From NCBI GenBank assembly GCA_028023455.1, contig JAQFVV010012396.1, positions 7,978,085-8,042,084 of the forward strand: a stretch of 64,000 nt of DNA, read 5' to 3'. The DNA comes from Epiperipatus broadwayi (lineage: Eukaryota; Onychophora; Udeonychophora; Euonychophora; Peripatidae). The notes beneath the pieces are model-generated. The model saw only the letters and a program-made list of their open reading frames with translations. It had not been told where the DNA came from and ran no database searches. Each line of letters opens with the position of its first letter. Within the stretch, counting starts at the first letter, position 1. A program made the position numbers and the translations under genes. Below, in pieces: positions 11,087 through 24,010 of this stretch.

Positions 11087-11179
11087 TTTTTCATATGTCA
11101 AATGTGTTGACTGGGAAATGAACCCGGGCCAGCTGCTTGGAAGGCAGCTATACTAACCACTAGGCCACCAACGTTTGAC
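11087..11179 (-). mobile_element. Short tRNA-Gly(TCC)-derived SINE / retropseudogene
   Basis: Positions 11174-11104 on the minus strand follow a glycine tRNA closely: A box GTGGCCTAGTGG, anticodon arm GCTGC-CTTCCAA-GCAGC with anticodon TCC, and T arm CCGGG-TTCATTT-CCCAG. The acceptor stem pairs only 5 of 7, so it is not a functional tRNA. After the tRNA comes TTTGACATATG and a run of A (T on the plus strand). Flanking direct repeats AATTGYTTTAATTTT (11072-11086 and 11180-11194, 14 of 15 identical) are read as a target duplication, showing retroposition. A sister copy lies at 40010-40114. Internal RNA polymerase III A and B boxes would drive transcription if active. Confidence 0.8.
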
Positions 11180-11194
11180 AATTGCTTTAATTTT

Positions 11195-11700
11195 ATTCAA
11201 AATTTTTATAATTAAATTAAGTATAAATTAAACTTTTCATTTGGTTGATAAATAGAAATAGATTTTCATTAACTGCAAAGTTAATGTTTTAAAAAAAAAG
11301 TCTATATTTTTTTACTCATACCAGCCAATTTCTTTACTTGTGCACTATATTTTTATAACAAATACCTTATACATGGGTAGTATATATGAGTGATAGAAAA
11401 ATTTTTTTGTCTGTGTTTTCATGCAAATATATAAAGCAGTGCATGAATAAGATATAGCACTGGAGTTTTAAGACAAGTAGGCTGACTTCCTATTGTCATG
11501 TTTGGGATAGGCATATATAAGAAAATGGCAATCCTTAATTCCATTTAGTTTCTGTAACTTTATGGATTGCAAACTATACAAGTGGTCTATTTTTCATATA
11601 TTAGGCTATGAATTATAGAAAAGCAACACCTAGTTTTTTAGAAGTTCAAACTTAACTAGCATGAAGAATAGCAATAGTTCTTTGAAGGTAGCTTTCTGTA
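11195..11700. other. Non-coding, no recognised feature
   Basis: AT-rich filler between the tRNA-like SINE and the CT microsatellite; nothing supported. Confidence 0.5.
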
Positions 11701-11713
11701 TCCTGTATATCTG

Positions 11714-11716
<3 letters not shown>

Positions 11717-11749
<33 letters not shown>

Positions 11750-11937
11750 CGCTCTCTCTCTCGCTCGCTCTCGCTCTTTCTCTCGCTCGCTCTCTCTCTC
11801 GCTCGCTCTCTCTCTCGCTCGCTCTCTCTCTCGCTCGCTCTCTCTCTCGCTCGCTCTCTCTCTCGCTCTCTCTCTCTCTCGCTCTCTCTCTCGCTCGCTC
11901 TCTCTCGCTCTCTCTCTCGCTCCCTCTCCCTCTCCCT

Positions 11938-11981
<44 letters not shown>

Positions 11982-11988
11982 CTCTCTA
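11717..11988. repeat. CT/CTCG compound microsatellite, about 270 bp
   Basis: Runs of CT are interrupted by CG at regular distance, giving blocks CTCGCTCGCTCTCTCT repeated about nine times, then (CTCCCT)n and pure (CT)n. One strand is wholly pyrimidine apart from the CG steps. The open frames across it on both strands (Ser/Leu/Arg and Arg/Glu repeats) are artefacts. Such tracts can form triplex DNA, and the CpGs may be methylated. Confidence 0.97.
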
Positions 11989-14700
11989 ATCTTATAATTA
12001 ATGGTAATCAATTCTTCTGTATTTATTATTTATAAAAATACAAAGAAATATAAAAAGAGGGTGATTAAATATTTTCAATCAAGGTAATAACTTTTTTAAT
12101 TACATTAGTAAAAACAACAAATAATAGAATTCTATAGTTAATGTTCATAAAAAAAATCTTAATTTAGATTTTATCAAAATCAGAAATGGATTAAATAAAA
12201 TATTAAATAAAAATCTTTTTTACTTTTGATTTTAAATAATATGCAATATTTCCAAAATACCAATTAACATTATTACTCAATCAAAACTTTCATTATTCTA
12301 TTTAGTTTTTTTTTTGTCTTTTCTACTATTCCTTTTAAACTTTAAATATATGTGCACACACACTACATTGTGTGCCATGAGACTAATTTGTCTTAATATA
12401 TACCATTAGAAATAGTATATTTACATTTAGAAATGAAAAATAATAATTAAAATGTTATAAATAGTATATATAAATGATAAATAATCTTATAACTATTTTA
12501 TCATTAAAAAAAAGAAAAACTTTATTACTTACATACAAATTTGAGTTACATATAAAAAAAACAATACAAATTCAAACCTAGACCTGGTATAGTTATTAAA
12601 TATTATATTATATAATATTTTAAATAAAAAAATATTCACAATTTTGGCTTTTTTTAGGTTTAAATGCTTAATGACATATTGACCATATTTTTTACTTCAT
12701 TTAATCATCTTTACTATTATGCAAATGATGGCTTTTTAAAATACAAGAGCTTCCATCTATTTTATTAAAGCTACATGAATATACTTATAAGCATTGATAG
12801 GCTACAGCAATAAGCAAAATACCAGAAGTGGTTTAGGGTGCAGATCAGGTAAATTTGATATCAATAGGACTAATAACAAAAGTAATTAAATCTTTTTTTC
12901 CTAGTATGCTTACACTGAAGTATTATTTTTGCCTGTGGAAAAGTAATTTCTATTAATATGAGAATATTGAATAAAAATGGATAAAAAAAATTGTACTGTA
13001 TTTTAGGTAATATTCACATTTTTCAAGTTTTTTTTTAAAAAAAAAAGCATTTTAATTCTCTATATAGTAAATGTTCATTTTTAATTATGAGCAGAATAAA
13101 ATTTGCATTTTTTTTTTACTGTGGAGATTGTCAACATTTACAATAAAAATCTTTTTGTCTTCAAAGAATCAGAAATCCTATAGGACATTTCAGTATAAGG
13201 TGACTGAATTCAAATTATGTAAGATATATTTCTACTTATTATAAATGCAATTTATTATTATATTTTTTTAAAGTTTATTTTTTAAATTACATAATGTACA
13301 AATTTTATACATTATTTTTTGGAGGGTTTGTTTATAAGTATGATTTGCTTTCATGATATCAATATTCTAAGAAGTCAATGATCTTTAAAATGGCCACTAT
13401 TTTAAAAATGGTAAAAATTTAAAAAAATTACAATTTTTTTTAATGATTGTTCAATATACTAGTGAATATAAACTGATAATAATCATTATGGTAAATCCTT
13501 GTATATAAAGTCTATTTACTGGGATGAGTGTATAATCAATATTATAGTTTTCAGTAAAGTTTGACATTACAATGAGTGGATAAGAGTTCATTCTAGAAAT
13601 TTGAAAAATTCACACATCCCAAAAAAAGGTGGAACTAGAGATTTTGAAATAATGGTAATGCATACTTATACTTATATCAAGCAATTTATTGTTTAAAGTA
13701 GACCTTAAGATTGTAGAGATTTTTTTCATTTCTTCAAAAAAATTGATACATTACATAACGACTATAAAATAGAACTTTCAAATTTAACATTTTTGGAAAA
13801 TACTACAATTATTGTGTTATTTAATTACTTCAATTTTTTTAGAAGAATATCAATATCTTAAAATTTGGAAATATGTCAAATACAAAAAATATAAATATTA
13901 AGAAATTGTTAGACAATTCCATTTAAAATATGTATTTAGAATTATAGTAGCCTTTTTCTATATCCACTTTAACAGGAAATAAATTAAACTGCACATAAAT
14001 ATATACAATGGAAAGCCCTTGAATAATATTAGTCAGCATTTAAATTCAAAATAACAATAATCTATTCCCTTCCCATATTTACAGACAGACCATTTAATTG
14101 ATAGTCTAAAATCCATTCAATACCAAATAAAAAATTAAAAATTCATTCATTTAAATTCATAATTTTTATACGTATATATATAAATTTTAGAAGCATTATC
14201 ATATTATCTTTCAGTCAGCCAATCCTTGCCTTGCATATTCAAGATGTGTCAATATGTGTTCAGAAAACCTACTCTCACCCATTTATTGCTGTATTGTTTT
14301 TTTTCATAACTACATTATTCTATTTTTTTTATTATTTTTGGTGATGTTTCAATCTTTTTATTGCTGATTCTGCATGATAAATGAAGTGGAACTACATGTT
14401 CCATTTTGTTTCCTTTCACACTAATGGACAGATATTCCTTCAATAATAATTACTTATTCAGTACAGTTTTTAGTCAAATAATTTATTTTTAAAGAAAATT
14501 TTATGGTAGAGTTTTCATTTTCGTATATAGATGGCAGTATAATCAAATGCAGCAAAATTTTGATTTACTTGGATTTGATACAGTGCAATAAGAATCTTTC
14601 ATATGATGCTTGACAAGAAAAAGATGTTTTAAATTAATTTGAAAACTTATTTTTACATTTAAAATACATTTTTTTTAAAAGATATTTTTATTAATAAAAT
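11989..14700. other. AT-rich non-coding stretch
   Basis: About 2.7 kb with no recognisable gene, RNA gene or characterised repeat. Homopolymer A/T tracts are frequent. Confidence 0.5.
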
Positions 14701-14739
14701 TATTATATACTTAATTTTTATAAATATTAATCTTTTTCA

Positions 14740-15640
14740 GGAATATAAAACTCATATTATGAATTAATGTAAATTGTAGGCTCTGGTGTAAGTTTATTTG
14801 GTAATTGTTAGTTTTCAGGACTACCAAGATGGCAGTCCATATTTTTGATAAAATTTGATAAATATACAGTTTCAAGAGCTTACCAAAATGGCAGCCTGTA
14901 TTTTTGGCAAAATTCATTAACAATCTTCCAATATTTACATAAATAATGTTAAATTTTATAAAAGGAATAAGTTCCGATAAATTTCATTAATAATCTTTAT
15001 TTTAATTTTTAATTTCCCAAAAAACGTTTACAAAAGTAATGTTAAATTTTTAAAAAAAGTAACAAATTCCAATAAATTTCATTAATATTTATTTCAATTG
15101 TTTTTTACTTTCCCCAAAAATGTTTACAAAATGAGTGCAGGGCTTACAATCTCCCAAATCTGTATTAAATTAAAAAATAAAATAATAAATTCCAAGAAAT
15201 TTAATTGATAAACTTTATTAAAAAATTTTTTTATTTATTTCCTGAAGATGGGTTAGTTACATTTACAAAAAATAAACCAAAACAAAATAAATAATATAAA
15301 TATAATATTTACAGCTTATTAATGTCTACAATCTTCCAAAGATGTCTTAATTCAATTTATAAAAAATGAACCAAATAATAATAATAATATAAATACAATA
15401 TTTCCTTTTTATTCATATCATTAGTGTGCAATCCAAAATGGCTTCCAAAATCAATACATATGTTCCAAGGGCCTATAATCTTCCAAAGATCTTAGTTGTT
15501 AAATTTAAAAAAAAAATTCATGTAAAATTCCAAAAAAGTAATAAATTCCAATAAATTTCATTTCATTAAGAATATTTATTTCAATTTTTTATTATTTTTA
15601 TTTATATTACAATATAAAAGTGATGAAAGACTATTAACAT
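14740..15640. repeat. Degenerate tandem array with ATGGC words
   Basis: Phrases recur at irregular 60-120-bp spacing: AAATTCCAATAAATTTCATTAATA (near 14970, 15063, 15187, 15545), 'acaatcttccaaagat' (15330, 15477), and CCAARATGGC (14824, 14882, 15435). This fits an old tandem array with insertions. The CCAAGATGGC words match the binding motif of the zinc-finger factor YY1, but that may be coincidence. No coding content. Confidence 0.55.
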
Positions 15641-15876
15641 TGTTGTAATTTTTGTTTCAGCATGTTTGTTTTTGACCACAGTTTTTTTTTTTTTGTAAAT
15701 TGTGATAATCAAAATTTGGAATTCATCTCTCACAAAACAGGATGCAGTGGAGTATTTCCAAAGGGTGAAATAAAAACACCAGGGAACTGCATGACAATAT
15801 CTAGATTCCTATTTAGCAGATTTATGTAGCAATAATTGCAAGAACAAGATTTATTTATAGCAATTTTGAAAGCTAT

Positions 15877-15908
15877 TAGTGATTGCAGGCTACTGACATG
15901 AATAAATG

Positions 15909-15943
<35 letters not shown>

Positions 15944-15992
15944 GTGATTGCAGGCTACTGACATGAATAAATGGTATATATATATATATATT
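15877..15992. repeat. Two-copy 65-bp duplication with embedded (GT)n/(TA)n
   Basis: TAGTGATTGCAGGCTACTGA and the bases after it, up to ATGAATAAATGGT, occur at 15877 and again at 15942, each followed by a dinucleotide tract: (GT)n(AT)n after the first, (TA)n after the second. Probably replication slippage anchored in the microsatellite. Confidence 0.9.
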
Positions 15993-18580
15993 GTAAAGTG
16001 ATAAAATGATGCTAGTGCTGGGAAAATGATCAATATAATCTGAATAAAACATAGCCCAATCATTGGTCACCACTTGTAATTGAATATTGGTTATAATATA
16101 AACATAGCCTAAATATGTAATGCCACTTTATAACAGCCCTAAAGTTGACTTGGAATTTTGTAATAATTGCTAATTGTATATCCTCATCATCAGCTAGCAT
16201 TGGGTAGCTACATAGTCAGAATGGTAATGGATTTTCTATTTCACTGTGTCTCAACAATTATTCAGTCAACATCTGTCATAAATAAAAGAAATTGACCTAT
16301 AGGTTAGTAAGACAATCACTTACCACTGACCCTATATGGAAATAAAAGACCATGAAGAAATGCCCTTAAGATTTATATTATTTATTACAGAGCAAAACAT
16401 GCATCAACAAACAGTGACTCTGTTAGAACCTGTGTAAAATTGTCTAGCTCAGTTCGGCAATAACAATATTACCCATTCATAATTATTTAGATTATCCACT
16501 ACACTATCATAAAATACTAACAATCTCTATTAAAATCTAATTTATTCAGATAGCACCTTGAACAAAATAAAGCAAATAAGATCATTGCTTCAGACATCAA
16601 CAAATCTATTCACAATTCCAAAGTAACCTGCAATAAGCTGTAAAACCATATATTGTTGCCCTAAACAATGATGCTTGATTAAGATATCTATTTGATTGAT
16701 AATTGAATAAAATTAAATTTGAATCATAAATAACTAAATTTCAACATACTTTATTAATCTAACATTATTTATAGTAATGCAAAATTTACTTTAATATTTA
16801 ATGACATTCTATTTAAATCAACTAGTTTCTAAATAATTGTAATTATATTTTGAAATTGTTTTATAAATCTACACACGTATTTATAATGTTTAAATAAAGT
16901 AAACCTTTACTCAGATTTGTATATATTTTAATAAAAAGTTAAATATAATATCAAGATTTCATTCATACTGTACATTATATTGATATGTAATTATTGCTTA
17001 AGTTATGTTTTAAAATGAACACACCATAAGAATTTATTATCATTAAATCTGTTAGATAATTTCACATTTTACAGTACCCAATCACATTATATATAAAATA
17101 TACATTAGGTTGCTATTGGATATTTACTGACTTACAATCACTGATATTATTCATCTACTTAAATCTCCAATCAATTGATTATAAAATGAATTTTGTAACA
17201 ATCAAACTATATATGACAATAATTGGCAGTTATCCAAGCCAAAGATAACATTAAGTTATACTAGTCAATAAAATTTATGATCTCAACTTCAAAGAAGTTT
17301 AAAAGTAATTAAGATAAATCATTTTGACTAATGATAGAATAAAATCTATTAAGATTTTTGTAACAGGACAAGATAAGCAAATAAATAATCAACTCTGAAC
17401 TAATGAAATTATTTCTACTAGATAAATAAACAAATATTCAAATGCAGTAACAAATATAAAATGTATACCAATCAGATTTATTAATGATGTATAAAAATAT
17501 ACATATATCTAATTCTATTTCACTTACCAAAATGCATTTGATCTTGGATCAAATTTCAAGTACAAAAATTACCTTTCAAGTTCAAAAGAAAAATAATCAG
17601 ACAGATTCTGAATTTTAAAATAAACTTTTAAAAATTTATAATAGAAATAATAATAAATATATATATATAAAAGAATATACCTAATGGTATGTGTAACAGA
17701 CTAAAATTATAACCAAAAAAATATGATCCTACATCTCTTTAATATATAAATTATTGATAGTTGTTACTGTATAGAATCAATAAAAATAATAATGGAATGT
17801 GCATATGAATCTTCACATATGTTGCAGGACAATAATACTATATACAAAACTGAAGAAAAGATTTGAAATATCTTCCTGAGACTATAAATAAAATATACAA
17901 TGATAAAAAAAATGTAATCAAATAAATATTGATCTCTATTTATTCATTAATGTAATTTTTAAATAATTTAACTAACGTTGTAGCAGTCGATCTTAGTCCA
18001 AGATCGAGTCCACTGTTCTACCACTTAACCCACTGTTTTTTTTCATCAAATTTATGTAAACTAGTATATTCTGAGAAGCTTCTATAAAAGTTTATAAATA
18101 TAAATCTCAAATAAAAATTTTCTTTAATTTTAAACATTGACTTTTATGGATGCGACTCAGATATATACATATATTAATGGAGCTTTTATATATATAAAAG
18201 TACAAACAAATCTTTTAAATAATTTTGTATTTTTATTTTTAATTATATGTCATTTGTTTTATAAATATTTTCTTCATATAAGCACACAAAATATTCAAGA
18301 TGGAAGATGGTTGTCCAAGAATAATTAAAAGGGTGGGATTCATGATTTTAAAAAAAATTTTTTAACTAAAGTTAATGAAAGTAAAATTTAAAAACAAAGC
18401 TAATTGATTTTAATTAGAGATTAACATTTTTTATCAAATCTATTTCCAATCTGGAAATTGATTTGAAATTATTTTGGACAGTTATCTAACGATTCCATCT
18501 CCACTAATAATAGCTAAAATATTTCTGTTAATTAAAGATAAGAAGTTTTAATTAAAAAAACATTCTTTGAACATCTTAGA
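15993..18580. other. AT-rich non-coding stretch with one shared dispersed word
   Basis: No gene recognised. At 16041-16071 a 31-base word (TGAATARAAYATAGCYCARTC and following) also occurs at 52956-52986, and both are followed by long A-rich, T-poor sequence. This suggests an old dispersed repeat whose limits I cannot define. Confidence 0.45.
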
Positions 18581-18586
18581 GTTTTG

Positions 18587-18595
18587 TATAAATAG
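18587..18595 (+). promoter_or_regulatory. Possible TATA box
   Basis: TATAAATAG lies about 130 bases upstream of the ATG at 18721, leaving room for a start site near 18618 and a 5' untranslated region of about 100 bases that is clearly more GC-rich than the surroundings. In an AT-rich window such a word arises by chance often, so support comes mainly from the exon candidate downstream. Confidence 0.35.
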
Positions 18596-18720
18596 GGCCA
18601 AAAATCTATTGTATCAAAAAAAAGAGAGGAGGTCAATAGTCTTTAACCGACTTCACGTCTGTATAATTTTTGAGGAGCTTCAGCTGCCTTTCCTCTCCGT
18701 CTTCAGCTCCAATCTTCGCC

Positions 18721-18818
18721 ATGCATGATGTAACTTCTACCGTTCAAGTGTGCCCATGCCGTCAAAGAACCGCCGAGGCCAAGAGACAAAATTCATCTGT
18801 ATTCCATAGAATGCTGAG
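18721..18818 (+). CDS. Candidate first coding exon of an unidentified host gene
   Basis: ATG at 18721 in good context (tcgccATGc) opens 32 codons plus two bases ending CTGAG|GTAACC, a plausible splice donor at 18819. The peptide begins MHDVTSTVQVCPCRQ and ends SSVFHRMLR. It is basic, with a CPC motif near residue 11-13 and a possible amphipathic helix at the end. Base composition from about 18640 to 18830 is much less AT-rich than the flanks, and a TATA-like word lies upstream. No following exon was found: an AG-ended site near 19678 gives an in-frame stop. The rest of the gene, if real, would be far downstream or outside the window. I do not recognise the protein and give no function. It could also be an unrecognised repeat. 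Confidence 0.35.
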
Positions 18819-18819
18819 G

Positions 18820-21800
18820 TAACCAGCCCAAAGTCATTATAATCGTATTACTTAAATTATAACTTGTAAACTCTCTTTAAATTAATGTTTTCTGTATATT
18901 TAATCTCTTTTAACTTGCTCATCAGTGAGTACTTGAAAACTAATAATTATTTCTTTGGTATCGATTCTCCATAACCCTAACTAATATTATTGTAAACTAT
19001 TTAATCCAACTCACGCTTCATACTTTTTTTTATAATTTAGTGCGGTTCTAATTTATTTTAAATGGTATTTTTATATTTTTCACTAAACTTTTATTTTTAA
19101 ATGCAAATCAAACCCGGTTTTACGAACTTAGAAGGGGGGGGGATTAATGAGTTCTTATTTATTTATTTCTAAATAGTTCGTAAGTCTGAGTTTTTCTTGT
19201 TAAATGAATATATGTTTTTTTTTTAAATATTATACCGTAAAATTATACAAAATGTATAAATATTTTTCAATCTGGGATGGATATAGGTATACGTCGGTTT
19301 TATTAATTTCTTTCTGATCATCATCGCCAAAAGAGCTGGTGAACAAACCTATTCTATTGTTTGTACTTTTAAGTGCATGAATTTTAGTTTTTTTTATTAT
19401 ATTTCAAGAAAATAGTATTGATTCAAGAAGGGGAGCAATGCACACTTCATTAATTATAGCGTTAACTTTTAATAAATGATTTTTATCTCTCACGGGTCAT
19501 TATTTTAACATGTCATTACGTATTTGTTAAACTATTTAAGGCTTTATATTTATTCTTTAAATCCAAGAATTTTATAATATTATAATAGTGTTGTTAGCAT
19601 AGGCCACTCTTCATGTTATTAAGCTTTATCTAGAGACGTGCATCGGAATGCCTGAGTCGTCTCTCATCTTCGTTTCAGGTCATAAACAGGACGATGAATG
19701 TCCCTAGACCATATATATATTGTGCCCTTTTGTATGGGTCGCCATGAATTGTTGTATCAATTTATTAAAAATTTTAAATTTAAGATATATTTAGCTATAT
19801 GATGTTGATTTTATTATGATAATCTTTCAAAAGTTTAATTAAAGTAATCTATGAATATTTGATATGTGAAATTGTGCTAATGTTTGAGAGAGACGTTTCA
19901 ATAAAATATGATAATATTATATGGTTGGGAAAACTGACCATGATCAATACTGCATTAATAAGTTTTGTAAATAAATGTTTAAAGCTAAAAGTTTAAAAAA
20001 GACAAGTTAAAATTAAATGCATATATTTATTGTTGATAAAGATTAATATTTAATAAGTGAATGTAAATATTTTAATTGTTAATAGTATATAATAGAAGAT
20101 TAATATTTGATTTTAATAATATCGAATTATTATTTTAAAGTTGCTATAATATATTATTTATTTTAAAAACATTTATTTTAAAAAATTAAATTGTTAGTTT
20201 ATTTTTAGATATTACAAGCATTTGTATCTGTGTTGTAAAACAGATGATAGATAGACATATGTACACACATGCTTGTAAGTTTTTTTATAGTAAAGTTGCA
20301 AAACTGTTCTAAAATTCTATTATAAAATTTATAAATATTATATTGGCTATCATGAGATAAAAATAAAGATAATTAATGTGAAATATTAAATCTGATTTTT
20401 AAAATACTGTTTAAAAAAATCTAATGTATAAAAATAGACTTAGTTTGTTTAGAAAAATAATCTTATAAAAGTTAAAAGTGAAATAAAATAAAACATATAT
20501 TTTAAAATATGTTTAATGGATTTAAATAAATGATAAAGATCATTTTTAAGAATTTAATAATGTAATAAATAATAAATATTAAATAAGTCATTATTTATTT
20601 TAAATTCTGTATTGTTGGTAAAATATGTAAATAGGCTAGCAAGGTGATTGTTTAATTTACCAATCAAGTGGGGAATTTATTCCGGTATAAAACTAAGGTT
20701 CAATTGTTCGGAGGGGATTATGATTATGATTTCTTTTAAGTGAAGTGTGCTATTAGATATAGCTAAGTAAAATTATAGACGCTCTCGTAATCGTTTTAAA
20801 ATTATAAGAGAGTAGTTTTAAATAATTTATAAAAGTTTTACCGTTAAATATGCAGTGCTAATTTATTTATAATTCCCTATTGATCGTCTCTATTGAAGCT
20901 CAATTTACTATCAAATAATCATGAAAGCATCGTATAAGGATAAAATGTATTGGAGACTTTATACTAAAAGTATAACAAACGCTGAATTAACTAGGAGAAT
21001 TACTAGTTGGATAAAAGTCATATATTGGATATTATGAATTTAAAAGTTGATTATAATTAATTTTTATAAACAAATATTTTAAAGAAAGATAAATACTTCT
21101 TTATGAAGAAAGTATTTTTAAGATACAAATTTAAGTATATATCTTGGTAAAGATATGGTAATTAATAATAATTGCAGAAGTACTTGCCTTGTTAAGTCTT
21201 TGTAGTTTAAAAGACTAGATTTCGATAGTTTTAAAAGGCAAATAAATCGAAAGTTTAATTGGCAAAGAAATACCTGTAAATAAAATATATAATAGTAAAA
21301 TCTGGACGCTGGTCGTACAGAAGAATTTAGAAATTAATCTTACCTAAATATTTGTTAAAGAATGCGCAAATAAGTATACGTGGATATCCAAGTCAATTTA
21401 TAATAATTAAATAAGAACATTATAAACTATTGATTAATACGAGGAAAGTAATAATTTTTTTAAAAATAATTTTTCTTTAAAGAAATGAATCCGGATCCTA
21501 TAAACTATTTTAATTATTATTTTGTTTCTTATGGTGGAACTTATTTCATTTTTATTTTTAAAAAAAAACGTTTTCATTTATTTCGTAAAAACTGTTTAAA
21601 CACGTGATGTACCGGAAAAAGAAGTGATGTTGGTAAAAGTTTGTGCCTAGGAAAAAAAGAACAATTATGGGTGGAAAGAAGACAACGTTGGATTTATGTA
21701 ACATATTTTTGTTTTTCTTAACTAACATAGATATTTAATTATTTATTGATCTATTAAAGATAAGAGAGGTAAATTTTTTTTTTTTAAAAAAAAGTAACTA

Positions 21801-23990
21801 AATATTAATATAACAATTAATTTCATAAAGTTTATTTTTATATAATTATACAACACGTAATATTTTAAAGAATAATTGTTAAGTATAAATGTGAAATTAT
21901 TTTGTAAAACTATAATCCTGGAGGACATCGTGTGGCGGATTATAAATTGGAGTATCATTTATGGTAAAAATTATATAATAGTAATAATTTGATGTATTTT
22001 GCTTTGTTTTCTTTAGATCAACCAAATATTATTTGATTGTTAATGAATGTATAAATATTTAAAGAATATACATGCATAATATTAGTAATAACAGTTTTAT
22101 TTTAATATGCATACTTTAAATTTATGATATAAATTTATTATAACGTAATAAGAGAAATCCATAAATAATTATATGATTCTTTCGTGAATAAGTTTTAATG
22201 TTTTCTGTTACAATATTAGGAACTTGATTTATTATATTAGTATGAGTTATTTATATTACTTTTCAAGTTAGTAAGAGGTAAAAATATCTATATTTTATTT
22301 TTTTTTATTAGATAAGTTAAATTAATTTTATATAGAAATTTATATTTTGTTTGAAGGGTTTATCGTATATCGATGATGAAGTATAAGATAGTTTGGATAG
22401 TCTTTTTTTTTTAAAAAAAATTGGTAAGCTGTTACTGAAGTTGAATAAGGTCAAAATGATATTTGTAGATAGAATTTTATTAGGAAGGAATAGGAATTAC
22501 GAGTAGAGAAGAGTAGTAGTTTAAATAGAAAAGAATCATAGAATTTATTTTAATATAATACTTTATAAAATTTGAAATTGTTGAATAATTTTAAATATTA
22601 TTTTAAGAAAAGAACATATATGTATTGCATATTTTGGTAAGACATACAGTATGGAATTACATCAGAATGAAGTAAATAATTATATAATCAATAAATGTCA
22701 TTATATTATAAAGTTATATCAGTCTATACATTAGTTGATATGTGATTAATGCTAATAGTAAATGTAATACATACTAGTACATTATAATAGAAATAGCAAT
22801 AATACTTAAGTGAAGTAGCATTTTTTTTTAAATTGTTAAATTTTGTTTATTTTACATATGCTACATAAGTGATATTTTACATAAAAGTCTTCTTTTGTAC
22901 TAACTAATGACAAATGATATCTATTAAGATTTAAATTCATAAACTTAATTAAATGTTACTGATAAAACATTTAAGAAATGTATGGATTATCTATTTATGT
23001 TTATGGAAATAGTAACAGTGTAAAAATCTTGTATTATTATTTTTCTTATTTTTTATTTTCTTTGGTTTCCACTTGTAATGTAAATAATGTACATAAGTTG
23101 TTTATTAAAGTTGATGTAAATAAATTTGTTTAAGTTGTTTAAAAGTGTGTCGAATTCATTATTTTGCACCACAGCATTTGACAACAGATAATTTGAATAA
23201 ACATAATATTTGCACAATATGAATTTATTATTATTATTTTAAAAAGAAACACAGTATTTTCTTAATATAATTTATAGAAATTGATTGACATTAACATATA
23301 ATATTATAATGGTTACAAGGTAATTATAATGCACAATATAAGAGTATAATATTATTTATTGCCACATATTATTAAATTATAAGATTTTAGTATAATTTTT
23401 AAATTAAGATACTATATGAAAATGAAAGACATGTAGATGATTCACTTATTTCCTTAATGATTAATAGTATAATAAAATAGATAAGATTAATTTATACACT
23501 AGAAATTATTATTGTTAGTTATTATTATTATGATAAGTTAGGTGTAGTTAGGTTTGATATTAAATCCCTTATCATGCCTATCTGCAAGAAATATTATTAT
23601 TTTAAAATAATTAAAAGAACCTGAGATTATTTAATTATATTTCCTTAATAAAGGATTGAGATTTATTTATTATTATTATTGAAGTTAGTTAATTTTTATA
23701 AAAGACATAAGAGTGCTGTAGATGTAGTAATGAGATAATAAAGAGGTAATAGTATTCTTATGCCATTGAGATAGTGTCTTGGGAAGACATTAGCTCAATG
23801 TAAATTCAATTACCACTTGTAACTTCACTTCATAGTCTCATGATTTTAATAAATACTTATTTAATTAGTACATGATATTGAACTATATTAATTTTGGTAA
23901 GTTATAATGAATCTAATAAGATATAGTATTATAAAAATATATTAATGATAGTTATACATATTTTAGCCGAGCATAATGATTTAATTGAGC
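18820..23990. other. AT-rich non-coding stretch, possible first intron
   Basis: If the exon at 18.7 kb is real this would be intron. No coding exon is convincing. A less AT-rich island at 19632-19710 has adjacent hairpins (listed separately). The remainder shows only A/T-rich sequence and short spurious frames. Confidence 0.45.
19632..19710. other. Pair of adjacent hairpins in a GC-richer island
   Basis: AGAGACG (19632-19638) pairs with CGTCTCT (19658-19664). Immediately after, GGTC (19678) pairs with GACC (19710) outside a nested GGAC/GTCC helix. Both lie in an island with clearly higher GC than the surroundings. Could be a structured RNA, a mobile element end or chance. Confidence 0.3.
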
Positions 23991-24010
23991 TAGTCATATT
24001 TTAAGTTATA

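Noticed and set aside
11104-11174. Functional tRNA-Gly(TCC)
   Set aside because: Two acceptor pairs and one T-stem pair are broken, and the poly(A) and target duplication show retroposition.
11652-12035. Long open frames on both strands (Ser/Leu-rich and Arg/Glu-rich)
   Set aside because: They come from the CT/CG microsatellite; a dinucleotide-type repeat is open in several frames.
17981-18036. Possible tRNA gene on the minus strand (GTGGTAGAAC-like A box, AGATCG arm)
   Set aside because: No convincing B box or acceptor stem; the strong AGATCG pairing does not fit a cloverleaf. At best a very old tRNA-derived fragment.
19670-19731. Second exon after TTTCAG at 19677
   Set aside because: Joining it to the 18.7-kb candidate exon gives an immediate in-frame stop, and no good donor follows.
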